Assembly (NCBI GenBank): GCA_021734025.1
Contig: JAIPJS010000003.1
Span: 218,332 to 282,331, forward strand
Direction: 5' to 3'
DNA length: 64,000 bases
Source: Candidatus Neomarinimicrobiota bacterium
GTDB taxonomy: Bacteria; Fidelibacterota; JAANXI01
Position 1 is the stretch's first letter; every line of letters begins with the position of its first letter. A model generated the notes under the pieces. That model was not told where the DNA came from. It worked only from the letters and a program-made list of their open reading frames with translations, and made no database searches. The translations under genes were made by a program, and so were the position numbers. Below, piece by piece: positions 52,930 to 62,040 of this stretch.

Positions 52930-54885
52930 ATGAACGAAATCACAGTAACTCTCCCAGACGGCTCATCACACTCGTATCCCAAAGGTACCACTCCACTCGA
53001 AGTTGCCCGCTCAATTGGTGAGGGGCTTGCCAGGGCTGCGGTAGCAGCGAAAATTGATGGAAAACAGGTTGATATTACCCGTCCAATCGAAGACGATTGT
53101 TCCATAGAAATCATTACCATCGATTCGGATGAGGGGCATGAAGTGCTTTGGCACAGCACATCTCATTTAATGGCGCAGGCAGTGAAGCAGTTGTATCCCG
53201 AGGCACAGATCGCTATTGGCCCGCCGATTGAAAAGGGATTTTATTACGACATCGACGTGGACGATACCTTCTCCGACGAAGATCTGGAGAAAATTGAAGA
53301 GCGGATGATGGCCATCGCGAATGAAGATTACGAAGTGGAACGGGAAGAGAAGTCCATCGATGACCTTATCGATCTGTTCGACGAACGGAATGAACAGTAC
53401 AAAATCGAGTTACTTAAGCAGATCCGGGATGAGGAAGGCGACAATTCGGCGTCCATCTACTGGCAGGGCGATTTTGTGGATCTCTGCCGCGGTCCACACG
53501 CACCATCCACCGGATGGATTAAGCATTTCAAACTGTTGAACGTGGCCGGAGCCTACTGGCGCGGTGATGAAAATAACCAGATGCTCCAGCGAATTTACGG
53601 AACCAGCTGGCCCACCGAGAAAGAACTGCAGAAGTATATCGAACAGTTGGAGGAGGCCAAAAAGCGGGATCACCGCAAACTGGGCAAAGAATTAGATTTG
53701 TTCAGCTTCCATAAGGAGTCTCCGGCATCTCCCTTTTTTCATCCCAAGGGCACCATAATTTATAACGGTCTTATCGAGCATATCCGGGAGATGTACCAAG
53801 AGCAGGATTACGATGAAGTAATCACTCCACAGATTCTGGATCTGGATCTTTGGCACCGATCCGGACACTACGAGAATTACAAGGAAAATATGTACTTCAC
53901 CTCCCAGCTGGATGGCAAACAGCAGTACGCGGTGAAGCCAATGAACTGCCCGACCCATACCTTTATCTACGACTCGCAGAAGCGCTCTTACCGCGACCTG
54001 CCCATTCGTATAGCGGATTTCGGGCGCCTGCATCGCTATGAGCGTACCGGCGCCACCGGCGGGCTGACACGGGTCCGCTCCTTTGCCCAGGATGATGCGC
54101 ACATCTTCTGCATGGTGGAGCAGATTCAGTCCGAAGTCGTTACCCTGGTCGAAGCAATTCTCCATACTTACGAATTGTTCGATTTTGACAGTGTGGAGAT
54201 CGAATTATCCACCATGCCGGAAAAACATATTGGAGATGTGGAAACCTGGGAGCATGCCGAATCAATCCTGAAAGAGGCGTTAGAATCCCAGGGGTATGAG
54301 TATGATATTAACGAGGGCGATGGCGCCTTCTATGGGCCCAAGATTGATTTTATTGTAAAAGACGCGCTGGATCGGGATTGGCAACTTGGGACCGTGCAGC
54401 TGGACTTCATGATGCCGGAGCGATTCGATTTGACTTATACCGCATCCAGCGGTGATGAAGAGCGCCCGGTGATGGTACACCGCGCGATCCTGGGATCGCT
54501 GGAACGATTCATTGGAATTCTGTTAGAGCATACATATGGTGAATTGCCGCTCTGGCTGACGCCGTTGCAGTTCCAGATTATGCCGATTACTGATGATCAC
54601 CATGAATACGCCCATGATCTGAAAAAGCAATTTACTGAAGCCGGTATCCGGGTGGAAGTTGACGATCGTAGCGAAAAGGTCGGGGCGAAAATTCGGGAAT
54701 CGGAACTTCAGAAAGTCCCCTACATGGGCATTGTTGGAGACCGGGAAGTCGAAAACGGAACTATCTCTCTTCGGCAGCACACCGTCGGAGATCTGGGAGC
54801 GATTCCCATCAACGAAGTTATAAAAAGATTACAGCAGGAAATTCAGGAAAAACGTATGAGAGTTAATACAAAACAGGAGGATTAA
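52930..54885 (+). CDS. thrS: threonyl-tRNA synthetase
   Basis: The protein has 651 residues with the full domain set. TGS is at about 1-62. The editing domain carries HSTSHLMAQA (75-84) and VDLCRGPHAPSTG. The class II catalytic core has PMNCPTHTFIY (zinc cysteine), RIADFGRLHRYERTGATGGL (motif 2) and VMVHRAILGSLERFIGILLEH (motif 3). The anticodon-binding domain is C-terminal. No T-box or operator-like leader is seen in the short space after the tRNA. It precedes infC by five bases, the order typical of many bacteria. Confidence 0.97.
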   Translation: MNEITVTLPDGSSHSYPKGTTPLEVARSIGEGLARAAVAAKIDGKQVDITRPIEDDCSIEIITIDSDEGHEVLWHSTSHLMAQAVKQLYPEAQIAIGPPIEKGFYYDIDVDDTFSDEDLEKIEERMMAIANEDYEVEREEKSIDDLIDLFDERNEQYKIELLKQIRDEEGDNSASIYWQGDFVDLCRGPHAPSTGWIKHFKLLNVAGAYWRGDENNQMLQRIYGTSWPTEKELQKYIEQLEEAKKRDHRKLGKELDLFSFHKESPASPFFHPKGTIIYNGLIEHIREMYQEQDYDEVITPQILDLDLWHRSGHYENYKENMYFTSQLDGKQQYAVKPMNCPTHTFIYDSQKRSYRDLPIRIADFGRLHRYERTGATGGLTRVRSFAQDDAHIFCMVEQIQSEVVTLVEAILHTYELFDFDSVEIELSTMPEKHIGDVETWEHAESILKEALESQGYEYDINEGDGAFYGPKIDFIVKDALDRDWQLGTVQLDFMMPERFDLTYTASSGDEERPVMVHRAILGSLERFIGILLEHTYGELPLWLTPLQFQIMPITDDHHEYAHDLKKQFTEAGIRVEVDDRSEKVGAKIRESELQKVPYMGIVGDREVENGTISLRQHTVGDLGAIPINEVIKRLQQEIQEKRMRVNTKQED

Positions 54886-54890
54886 ACAAT

Positions 54891-55406
54891 TTGAAGGACG
54901 AATTACGAGTTAATGAAGACATCAGAGTTCATAAGGTACGGCTCATCGATAATGAAGGTGAACAGCTCGGCATTGTGGACATCAAGGAAGCTCGTAACCT
55001 GGGGGAGGAACGCGGCTATGATCTGGTAGAGGTCGCGCCGAATGCTGACCCTCCGGTTGTCCGACTACTCGATTACGGAAAGTATCTGTACGAACAGAAG
55101 AAAAAGGAAAAAGAAGCGAAAAAGAAACAGCATACCATCGAGGTCAAGGAAGTCCGGTTCCGCCCTCAGATCGAGGAACATGACTTCCAGACGAAATTAA
55201 ACCACATGCGGAAGTTCCTTGAAAACGGGAACAAGGTGAAGGTGACCGTCTTTTTCCGGGGCCGGGAAATGGAGTACCAGGAATTCGGCCGGGAACTGAT
55301 GGATCGCGTCGTTGAGGAAACCGAAGATGTGGCCAAGGTTGACGGGAAGCCGAATATGGAAGGCCGGACGATGGTCATGTATTTAATGGGAGATCCTAAT
55401 AATTAA
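54891..55406 (+). CDS. infC: translation initiation factor IF-3
   Basis: IF-3 keeps 30S subunits free and checks the start codon. The 171-residue protein has the N-domain RVNEDIRVHKVRLIDNEGEQ and the C-domain with the conserved FRPQIEEHDFQTKLNHMRKF and KVTVFFRGREMEYQEFG. The start is TTG (54891-54893), fixed by AGGAGG at 54875-54880 and the thrS stop just before it. A non-AUG start is characteristic of infC and underlies its autoregulation in E. coli (AUU there). The same could hold here. Confidence 0.96.
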   Translation: MKDELRVNEDIRVHKVRLIDNEGEQLGIVDIKEARNLGEERGYDLVEVAPNADPPVVRLLDYGKYLYEQKKKEKEAKKKQHTIEVKEVRFRPQIEEHDFQTKLNHMRKFLENGNKVKVTVFFRGREMEYQEFGRELMDRVVEETEDVAKVDGKPNMEGRTMVMYLMGDPNN

Positions 55407-55432
55407 GTAAACAAGAACAAGGGTGATTATTT

Positions 55433-55627
55433 ATGCCAAAGATGAAAAGTAATCGCGGAGCAAAAAAACGGTTTAAGAAAACGGCCAAAGGTAAAGTAAA
55501 ACGACATAGCGCCTATGCGGCTCATAAACTCTCCGGGAAAACTGCCGAACAAAAGCGGCGTCTCCGGAAGTCCAAGATCGTTGATAAGGCCGATGAAAAA
55601 CGCGTTAAAAGAATGCTAGCAAATTAA
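55433..55627 (+). CDS. rpmI: 50S ribosomal protein L35
   Basis: A 64-residue basic ribosomal protein with the standard N-terminus [20 protein letters not shown] and the late [19 protein letters not shown]. It lies 26 bases after infC and 12 bases before rplT, the usual infC-rpmI-rplT order. In other bacteria these genes are controlled by L20 binding to the leader; no such site was identified here. Confidence 0.97.
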   Translation: MPKMKSNRGAKKRFKKTAKGKVKRHSAYAAHKLSGKTAEQKRRLRKSKIVDKADEKRVKRMLAN

Positions 55628-55639
55628 GGATATTATTTA

Positions 55640-55984
55640 ATGCCACGCTCGAATAGTTCAAGACCAAGAAAACACCGCCACAAAAAGGTTGTCCAACAAG
55701 CTAAAGGCTACTTTGGCGCCCGGTCGAAGCTGTATCGCACTGCCAAGGATGCAGTGGAAAAGGCCATGCTGTATTCCTACCGGGATCGACGTCAGAGAAA
55801 GCGGGAATTCCGGAGTCTCTGGATTACCCGGATCAACGCCGCAGCACGCCAGCACGGCATGAGTTATTCCAGGTTTATTCATGGATTAAAGGAAGCCAAT
55901 ATCGAACTGAACCGGAAAATGCTCGCCGATATCGCCGTGCGTGATCCCGAGGGATTCGAGGCGATCGTCAAAAAAGTGCAGTGA
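55640..55984 (+). CDS. rplT: 50S ribosomal protein L20
   Basis: This 114-residue ribosome assembly protein binds 23S rRNA early. The N-terminus [20 protein letters not shown] followed by [21 protein letters not shown], and the middle [26 protein letters not shown], are diagnostic when read as separate blocks. It is followed by pheS after 12 bases, so the translation-gene cluster continues without a break. Confidence 0.97.
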   Translation: MPRSNSSRPRKHRHKKVVQQAKGYFGARSKLYRTAKDAVEKAMLYSYRDRRQRKREFRSLWITRINAAARQHGMSYSRFIHGLKEANIELNRKMLADIAVRDPEGFEAIVKKVQ

Positions 55985-55996
55985 CGCCTTCAAATC

Positions 55997-57016
55997 ATGG
56001 CGTTAACTGACGATATTGACAATATTCGGGAAGAATTCTCCGAAGCGATCGAATCCGCCAGAGATGACCTGGAGGCGCTTGAGTCTCTCCGCATAAAATA
56101 TCTCGGCAAAAAGGGTAAGGTTCAACAGCTCTTCAGCCTGATTGGTCAGGCCGACCCGGACGAACGTCCGAAAATCGGAAAATTAGTGAATGACCTGAAG
56201 GATGAGGTGACCTCCAAGCTGGAAGCGGCGAAGGAGGCTGCTGAGACCGCCAGAGAAGAAGAGGCGGCAGATATCGATGTCACGCTACCGGGGCATCAAC
56301 CGTTTGTCGGACATAATCATCCACTCTCCCTTACAATCCGGGAAATGTCGGAGATCTTCAACTCCATGGGATTTATTACTATGGAAGGTCCGGAAGTTGA
56401 AACTGATTACTACAACTTCGAGGCGCTCAATATTCCCAAAGACCATCCTGCCAGGGATATGCAGGATACTTTCTACTTAGACGATGAGGTCGTCCTGCGG
56501 ACCCATACTTCACCGGTACAGGTACGGGTAATGGAGAAGTACGATCCACCTGTCCGGATTATTGTCCCGGGGAGGACCTACCGGAACGAAGCCGTCAGTG
56601 CACGCAGCAATTGCCTGTTCTACCAGGTTGAAGGCCTTTATGTGGATGAAGGCGTCACTTTTGCCGATCTAAAGGGGACTTTAGAGGAATTCGTCCATCG
56701 GTTCTTTAGTGCATCGGCAACGGTACGGTTTCGACCGAGTTTCTTTCCGTTCACCGAGCCAAGTGTTGAAATGGATATTTCGTGCTTCATCTGTGGCGGA
56801 AGCGGTTGTCGTCTGTGTAAAAATGAGGGCTGGCTGGAAATCCTCGGTGCAGGGATGGTCGACCCCAATGTCTACCGTTACGTTGGCTATGATGCCGAAA
56901 AATACACTGGCTTTGCCTTCGGTATCGGCGTCGACAGGATTGCGCTGATGAAATACGGCATCAACGATATACGGTTGCTGTATGAGAGCGACTTACGACT
57001 CCTGCGACAATTTTAG
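55997..57016 (+). CDS. pheS: phenylalanyl-tRNA synthetase alpha chain
   Basis: The catalytic subunit of the alpha2-beta2 enzyme, 339 residues. The N-terminal coiled coil (about 1-85) contacts tRNA. The class II core includes GHNHPLSLTIREMSEIF, MQDTFYLDDEVVLRTHTSPV (motif 2), RTYRNEAVSARSNCLFYQVE, and the C-terminal CFICGGSGCRLCKNEGW and FGIGVDRIALMKYGINDIR (motif 3). The CxxC pairs are found in many bacterial PheS proteins. A 255-base repeat-bearing gap separates it from pheT, which is unusual since pheS and pheT are usually almost adjacent. Confidence 0.97.
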   Translation: MALTDDIDNIREEFSEAIESARDDLEALESLRIKYLGKKGKVQQLFSLIGQADPDERPKIGKLVNDLKDEVTSKLEAAKEAAETAREEEAADIDVTLPGHQPFVGHNHPLSLTIREMSEIFNSMGFITMEGPEVETDYYNFEALNIPKDHPARDMQDTFYLDDEVVLRTHTSPVQVRVMEKYDPPVRIIVPGRTYRNEAVSARSNCLFYQVEGLYVDEGVTFADLKGTLEEFVHRFFSASATVRFRPSFFPFTEPSVEMDISCFICGGSGCRLCKNEGWLEILGAGMVDPNVYRYVGYDAEKYTGFAFGIGVDRIALMKYGINDIRLLYESDLRLLRQF

Positions 57017-57042
57017 AACTTCACAAATATTGAAAATCTATA

Positions 57043-57078
57043 CCGCAAAGACGCAGAGGCCGCGAAGAAACCGCAAAG
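57043..57078 (+). repeat. CGCAAAG-type repeat cluster
   Basis: CCGCAAAG, ACGCAGAGG, CCGCGAAG and CCGCAAAG follow one another shortly after pheS. This matches the cluster at 30835-30862 in word content and in position just 5' of a TAACAC array. Confidence 0.65.
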
Positions 57079-57184
57079 AACAACGGGAATGATAGATATT
57101 AGATAGTTTTGTCCCGGAAAGAGTTCCTTGAAGAACACTTAACCCCTGTTACTTGAGGATTCGAACAGTTTTTGTATGGATACT

Positions 57185-57259
57185 TTGACACAGGACAGAG
57201 TCCGACCGACAACGGGTTTTCAACAATAACACCTGAATACTTAAACACTATAACACTGT
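57185..57259 (+). repeat. TAACAC-family array upstream of pheT
   Basis: A TTGACACAGGACAG module at about 57185-57199 is followed by CAACAATAACACC, TTAAACAC and TATAACACTG, ending 12 bases before the pheT ATG. The module order equals that before menH and ppc. Here a weak AGGAAAC lies between array and start. Confidence 0.7.
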
Positions 57260-57271
57260 AGTTAGGAAACG

Positions 57272-59665
57272 ATGCGCGTATCACTTGAATGGCTCCGGGA
57301 ATACACTGATTTCGGCGATTCGGCAGAGGAACTCGCCAACCGACTCACCATGACCAGCCTGGAGTCGGTCGCTTTCCTGAAAAGGGGCGAATTTTTCCCG
57401 GAAATTACGGTCGGTGAAGTGAACAGTGTCGAGGACCATCCGGATGCGGACAAACTCCGGGTGTGCCTGGTGAATACCGGCAAGAATGACCTGGTACAAA
57501 TTATTTGCGGAGCCCCGAATGTTGCCTCTGGACAAAAGGTCCCGATAATTCACCCGGGAACCGAACTCCCGGACGGCAATAAGATTGAGTCAGTAAAGAT
57601 ACGCGGCGTTCAGTCGCACGGAATGATCCCCTCGGAACGGGAACTGGGTCTTAGTGATTCGCATGCCGGCATTCTGGTCCTGCGGGATGATGCCGCCATT
57701 GGGAGTAACTTCTGGGATTACCTGGAAGATTATTGGCAGGGGCTGGATATTGAAATTACACCGAACCGTCCGGACGGTATGAGTCATATCGGTATTGCCC
57801 GGGAAATCAGCACAATTAATGAAACGTCACTAAATATCCCGGAAATAAATATCGACGAAGGGGAAGAATCTGTTGAGGATGCGGCGAAAGTGATTATCCA
57901 CAATGCAGCAGGATGTCCCCGATATGCGGCGCGGGTGGTGAAAAATGTAGAAATTGGACCATCACCGCTCTGGCTGCAGCAGCGACTCAGAGCTGTCGGA
58001 CTGCGGCCAATTAACAATGTAGTCGATGCCTCGAATTACGTACTGATGGAAACCGGCCATCCGCTGCATACCTTTGACTACGATAAACTCGCTGACGGTA
58101 CTATTGAAGTGCGCTCTGCCAGTGATGGCGAAAAATTTACCACCCTCGACGGGAAAGAACGGGAACTGACTGACGAAATCTTGCTGATTTGTGACGCGGA
58201 AGATCCAGTGGCCATTGCCGGGATTATGGGGGGAGAGAACTCCGAAGTTACTGAAGACTCAACCAATATTCTTATTGAGAGTGCCTATTTCGATCCCGGG
58301 ACGATTCGCCGGGGTTCGAAATACCTGGGTTTGTCCACGGAAGCCAGCAAACGGTTTGAGCGGGGCGCCGATCCTGAGGGCGTGCTGTACGCACTGAACC
58401 GGTTGACGGCGATGATTCAGCACCTGGCCGGCGGCGATGTTGCTGCGGGTGTCCTGGACGAATATCCGAAGAAAATTGCGCCAATCACCGTAGATTTGCG
58501 GGTAGACAGGGTTGAACAGGTTATCGGTACCCGCATCCCGGAGGAGGAAATCAGACGCATTTTGACTTCTCTGGAATTTACCATTACCGAATCCAGGGAT
58601 GGTGTGCTCACCGTTAAGGCCCCGACTTTCCGACCGGACATCGAACGGGAAATTGACCTGATTGAAGAGGTGCTGCGCATCTACGGAACGGAAAACGTGC
58701 CGTCCCCTGAAGGCTTTCAGATCCATTCGCAGGCGCCCGAGGCCAGAGATGATACCGTTCGCAATACCCTGACTCCGCTGTGGCAGGGATTCGGGTTTAA
58801 CGAAACGTATTCTTACAGTCTCGTCAACAAGGAGTATTGCTATCCGAAGGTGACCGGAAAATCGCCGGTCCGGCTCAGGAATCCGTTGAGCGAAGAGTTG
58901 GCGTACCTCCGTACGACGCTGCTACCCGTGCTCGTTGAAGGTGTAAAACGCAACGTCAACCGAAAGGAAACCGATGTTCGGCTTTTCGAATTCGGAAGGG
59001 TGTTCGATGGTAATCCAAAACAGGAATCAGGTGTTGAGGAATCCGAACATTTTGCCGCTGTTGCATCCGGGAATACGATGCCTGAATCATGGACCAGAGA
59101 GCAGAAAAAAATTGATTTCTATGGGTTCAAGGGATATATTGAAGCAACGCTCGAAGTGCTTGGGCTAAGTTATATATCTTATAAACATTTAAATACAGCT
59201 CTTTTTAAACCAGGATTTGCGGTAATGCGCAACGGAAGCGTCATCGGACAGGGTGGGGAATTCAACTCTGCACTGCTGGAGAATTTCGAGATTGATGTTT
59301 CGGTGTTTGGCGTGGAGTTGAACCTTGACACGATGGCAACGGAAATTGACACCGACGCCCATTACCAGGCTCCCTCTCCATATCCTTCGGTAGAACGGGA
59401 CTTAAGTTTTGTTGTTGATGATGACTTGAACGCCGCTGATTTAACCCGGGTCATCCAGGAATCCGGTGGCCCGCTGCTTCACAATATTACACTCTACGAT
59501 GTCTATGCAGGGGAACAGATTCCGGACGAGAAAAAATCGCTGACATATGCGCTAAAATTTCTATCCGTGGATAAAACCCTCACCGAAGAGGAAGTCGACA
59601 AACTCGTAGAGACCATACTTGTAAATGCGCAAAATGAAGTCAATGCGCAACTTCGGGATCAATAA
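57272..59665 (+). CDS. pheT: phenylalanyl-tRNA synthetase beta chain
   Basis: The 797-residue beta subunit edits mischarged tRNA and binds tRNA. The N-terminus MRVSLEWLREYTDF is standard. The EMAP-like tRNA-binding domain (about 40-150) contains DHPDADKLRVCLVNTG and CGAPNVASGQKVP. B3/B4 (about 210-375) has the editing site with VDASNYVLMETGHPLH, GIMGGENSEV and GLSTEASKRFERG. A B5 domain follows, and the FDX-ACB domain is at the C-terminus (SPYPSVERDLSFVVDDD and ending ALKFLSVDKTLTEEEVDKL). It is translated from its own start after the repeat array. Confidence 0.96.
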   Translation: MRVSLEWLREYTDFGDSAEELANRLTMTSLESVAFLKRGEFFPEITVGEVNSVEDHPDADKLRVCLVNTGKNDLVQIICGAPNVASGQKVPIIHPGTELPDGNKIESVKIRGVQSHGMIPSERELGLSDSHAGILVLRDDAAIGSNFWDYLEDYWQGLDIEITPNRPDGMSHIGIAREISTINETSLNIPEINIDEGEESVEDAAKVIIHNAAGCPRYAARVVKNVEIGPSPLWLQQRLRAVGLRPINNVVDASNYVLMETGHPLHTFDYDKLADGTIEVRSASDGEKFTTLDGKERELTDEILLICDAEDPVAIAGIMGGENSEVTEDSTNILIESAYFDPGTIRRGSKYLGLSTEASKRFERGADPEGVLYALNRLTAMIQHLAGGDVAAGVLDEYPKKIAPITVDLRVDRVEQVIGTRIPEEEIRRILTSLEFTITESRDGVLTVKAPTFRPDIEREIDLIEEVLRIYGTENVPSPEGFQIHSQAPEARDDTVRNTLTPLWQGFGFNETYSYSLVNKEYCYPKVTGKSPVRLRNPLSEELAYLRTTLLPVLVEGVKRNVNRKETDVRLFEFGRVFDGNPKQESGVEESEHFAAVASGNTMPESWTREQKKIDFYGFKGYIEATLEVLGLSYISYKHLNTALFKPGFAVMRNGSVIGQGGEFNSALLENFEIDVSVFGVELNLDTMATEIDTDAHYQAPSPYPSVERDLSFVVDDDLNAADLTRVIQESGGPLLHNITLYDVYAGEQIPDEKKSLTYALKFLSVDKTLTEEEVDKLVETILVNAQNEVNAQLRDQ

Positions 59666-59692
59666 CTTCAACCAAACCGGTTACGTAATACA

Positions 59693-59902
59693 GTGCAGAC
59701 AACTTCATCTATGGATATGCTGGAAACAAAGATTGATCAGCTTGTAGAGACTGTCGAAGAGCTCCACGAAGAAAATTCTGCGCTGAAAGATGAGATTAAC
59801 ACTCTTAAACTGAAAGATAAGGATGAAAATATGAATACTGTGAAACGTGAAATTATCCGAACGAAAATCCAGAATATGTTAAACGTACTTAACGGGATGT
59901 AA
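59693..59902 (+). CDS. small coiled-coil protein, ZapB-like
   Basis: A 69-residue protein dominated by one heptad-rich coiled coil (KIDQLVETVEELHEENSALK, continuing to DEINTLKLKDKDE). Size, acidity and coiled-coil content resemble the cell-division factor ZapB, and the next gene is zapA, whose product bridges ZapB to the FtsZ ring. Family assignment of short coiled coils is weak, so this rests largely on context. The start may be GTG at 59693 or ATG at 59711; neither has a clear ribosome site. Confidence 0.7.
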   Translation: MQTTSSMDMLETKIDQLVETVEELHEENSALKDEINTLKLKDKDENMNTVKREIIRTKIQNMLNVLNGM

Positions 59903-59981
59903 CGGTCAAAACCAGAATGTTACTACCCCAAATAATGATTACTGACTTTATAAAACCTCAGAGTACAGTGCCTGAAAATCT

Positions 59982-60299
59982 ATGAACCAAGACGATAATC
60001 TCGTTCATCTGAAAATTTTTGGAGAGGAGTATACGGTAAAGAGTAAAGCAGATGAAGACTATCTGCAAACGGTAGCATCCTATGTCGATCGGCATATGCG
60101 GGAAATTTCGGAAAATCTACCGGCGAGCCAGCCGATGCTGCGCATAGCCATCCTTGCCGCCATGAATATCAGTGATGAAGTCTTTGAAATGCGAGAGCAA
60201 CTCGACAAACTGGAACAGGCACACGAGTCGAAAGCGAAAGAATTGACATCGAAAATAGATGAGGTTTTAACAAAGTATACAGAACAGCAAACTGCCTGA
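59982..60299 (+). CDS. zapA: cell division protein ZapA
   Basis: This 105-residue protein promotes FtsZ bundling at midcell. The N-terminal globular part shows VHLKIFGEEYTVKSKADEDY and LQTVASYVDRHMREIS, followed by RIAILAAMNISDEVFEM, the ZapA signature. The C-terminal third is the dimerising coiled coil. It follows the ZapB-like gene by 80 bases and is followed by a structured non-coding stretch and rny. Confidence 0.9.
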   Translation: MNQDDNLVHLKIFGEEYTVKSKADEDYLQTVASYVDRHMREISENLPASQPMLRIAILAAMNISDEVFEMREQLDKLEQAHESKAKELTSKIDEVLTKYTEQQTA

Positions 60300-60304
60300 A
60301 CGTT

Positions 60305-60431
60305 CTCATGTGATATATTCGGCAGTCTGACAGCAGACATTATTGGAACTAACCGCGATCCTTGCGGGAAATTCATTTTTGGGGCAGCAAAAGCCGGCAA
60401 CGGCGTATGAATTTCTCACAAGGATTTTTTT
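60305..60431 (+). ncRNA. candidate structured RNA between zapA and rny (6S-like position)
   Basis: TGTGATATATTC (60309-60320) pairs with GAATTTCTCACA (60409-60420) with two mismatches, and T(7) follows at 60425-60431. Inside are three hairpins: GTCTG/CAGAC (60325-60338), CCGC/GCGG (60353-60367) and GCCG/CGGC capped by a GCAA tetraloop (60393-60404). In many bacteria 6S RNA (ssrS) lies just downstream of zapA, so 6S is one option. The three-branch shape differs from the usual 6S rod, so it may instead be an unrelated RNA or an elaborate zapA terminator. Confidence 0.38.
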
Positions 60432-60460
60432 ATTTACTGATCGAAAGGAGATATTGAGCC

Positions 60461-62011
60461 ATGACAATCCCAATCTGGATAGCAGCGGCGATCGTTGGTC
60501 TCGTGATCGGCGTTGCTATCTCACTGGTTATACAAAACCTGCGAATGAAAAAAGCCAATGCCGATGCTGACAGCATCATCCAGGAAGCCGTCCGTGAAGC
60601 CGATACGCTGACCAAGGAACGTATGCTGGAAACCAAGGAAGAAATCCAGCAAATGCGTCAGGAGGCCGAAGAGGAATCCAAGAAGAAGATGCAGTCTCTT
60701 CAGGAGGAAGAAAAGAAGCTGAACCAGCGGGAGATGTCCATCGAGCGAAAAGCCGATCTGGTGGAGAAGAGGGAAGAAGAACTAAAGCGGATGGATAAAA
60801 GCCTGGATGAGCGCATTCAGCGGGTCAACAAGAAAGATGAGCAGTTATCACAAATTATCGAGGAGCAGAATCAACGCCTGAAAGCAATCGCCAATATGTC
60901 CAGTGAAGAAGCCGTCGAGGAGCTCAAGGAAAACCTGCTTGAGAAGGCCAGAGAAGAGGCCAGCCATGAGATGAAGCGTATCCAGGACGAGGCGGTCCGG
61001 AATGCACGGAAAGAAGCATCCAAGGTGGTTGTCTCGGCGATTCAACGCTCTGCCGCCGATCATACGGCAGAAACGACGGTGTCAGTCATAAATCTGCCCA
61101 ATGATAATATGAAGGGACGTATTATCGGTCGCGAAGGACGCAATATTCGTCACTTCGAATCACTTACTGGCGTGGAACTCATTGTGGACGACACCCCGGA
61201 AGCCGTGGTGTTGAGTAGCTTTGACCCCATCCGAAGGGAAAAGGCGCGAATTGCGCTGGAGGCACTCATCGCCGATGGGCGGATTCATCCGTCCCGCATC
61301 GAGGAAATGTACGAAAAGGCCACGGAACAGGTGGATGACTCCATTATGGAAGCCGCTGAGGAGGCGGTCTCCGAACTCGGACTGTCACCGATTCCTTCCG
61401 AAATGATGCGCCTGGTCGGAAAGCTGAAATACCGTACCAGTTATGGTCAAAACATCCTGAAACACTGTATCGAGGTGGGATGGCTTACCGGGCTGATGGC
61501 TGCGGAACTTGGGTTTGACGGTGAAATCGCCAAGCGCGCCGGATTCCTGCACGATATCGGTAAGGCCGTGGACAGGGATACGTCCGGAACGCACGCCCTC
61601 ATTGGTGCTGATATCGCCAAAAAATTCGATGAACCCGAGATAGTTGTCAATGCAATTGCGTCCCACCATGAGGAAGTGGAAATGACCCACTCCATCTCTG
61701 CGCTGGTGCAGGCTGCGGATACAGCCTCTGGATCGCGTAGGGGCGCCCGTGGTGATACCCTGGAGAGCTATATCAAGCGACTGGAAAAGTTAGAGGAAAT
61801 CGCAGAGAACTTTTCCGGCGTGTCCAATTCCTACGCCATCCAGGCAGGCCGGGAAGTTCGTGTGATGGTGGAACCGGAAGAGATCAACGATGGCGCCGCA
61901 GATATCCTTGCCAAAGACATCTCCGGGAAGATACAGGATGAAATGAATTATCCCGGACAGGTCAAAGTGGTGATTATCCGCGAATATCGTGCGGTGAATT
62001 ACGCCAGATAA
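60461..62011 (+). CDS. rny: ribonuclease Y
   Basis: This 516-residue membrane-anchored endoribonuclease starts mRNA decay. It has an N-terminal membrane helix (IWIAAAIVGLVIGVAISLV, about 4-23), a long charged coiled coil (about 25-200), a KH RNA-binding domain with NDNMKGRIIGREGRNIRHFE and an HD domain with the metal motif AGFLHDIGKAVDRDT and IASHHEEVE. The C-terminus VKVVIIREYRAVNYAR is standard. The start is marked by AAAGGAG. Length and order are canonical. folD follows after 29 bases. Confidence 0.97.
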   Translation: MTIPIWIAAAIVGLVIGVAISLVIQNLRMKKANADADSIIQEAVREADTLTKERMLETKEEIQQMRQEAEEESKKKMQSLQEEEKKLNQREMSIERKADLVEKREEELKRMDKSLDERIQRVNKKDEQLSQIIEEQNQRLKAIANMSSEEAVEELKENLLEKAREEASHEMKRIQDEAVRNARKEASKVVVSAIQRSAADHTAETTVSVINLPNDNMKGRIIGREGRNIRHFESLTGVELIVDDTPEAVVLSSFDPIRREKARIALEALIADGRIHPSRIEEMYEKATEQVDDSIMEAAEEAVSELGLSPIPSEMMRLVGKLKYRTSYGQNILKHCIEVGWLTGLMAAELGFDGEIAKRAGFLHDIGKAVDRDTSGTHALIGADIAKKFDEPEIVVNAIASHHEEVEMTHSISALVQAADTASGSRRGARGDTLESYIKRLEKLEEIAENFSGVSNSYAIQAGREVRVMVEPEEINDGAADILAKDISGKIQDEMNYPGQVKVVIIREYRAVNYAR

Positions 62012-62040
62012 GAACATTGTAAAAACGAAAGGACAGTTGC

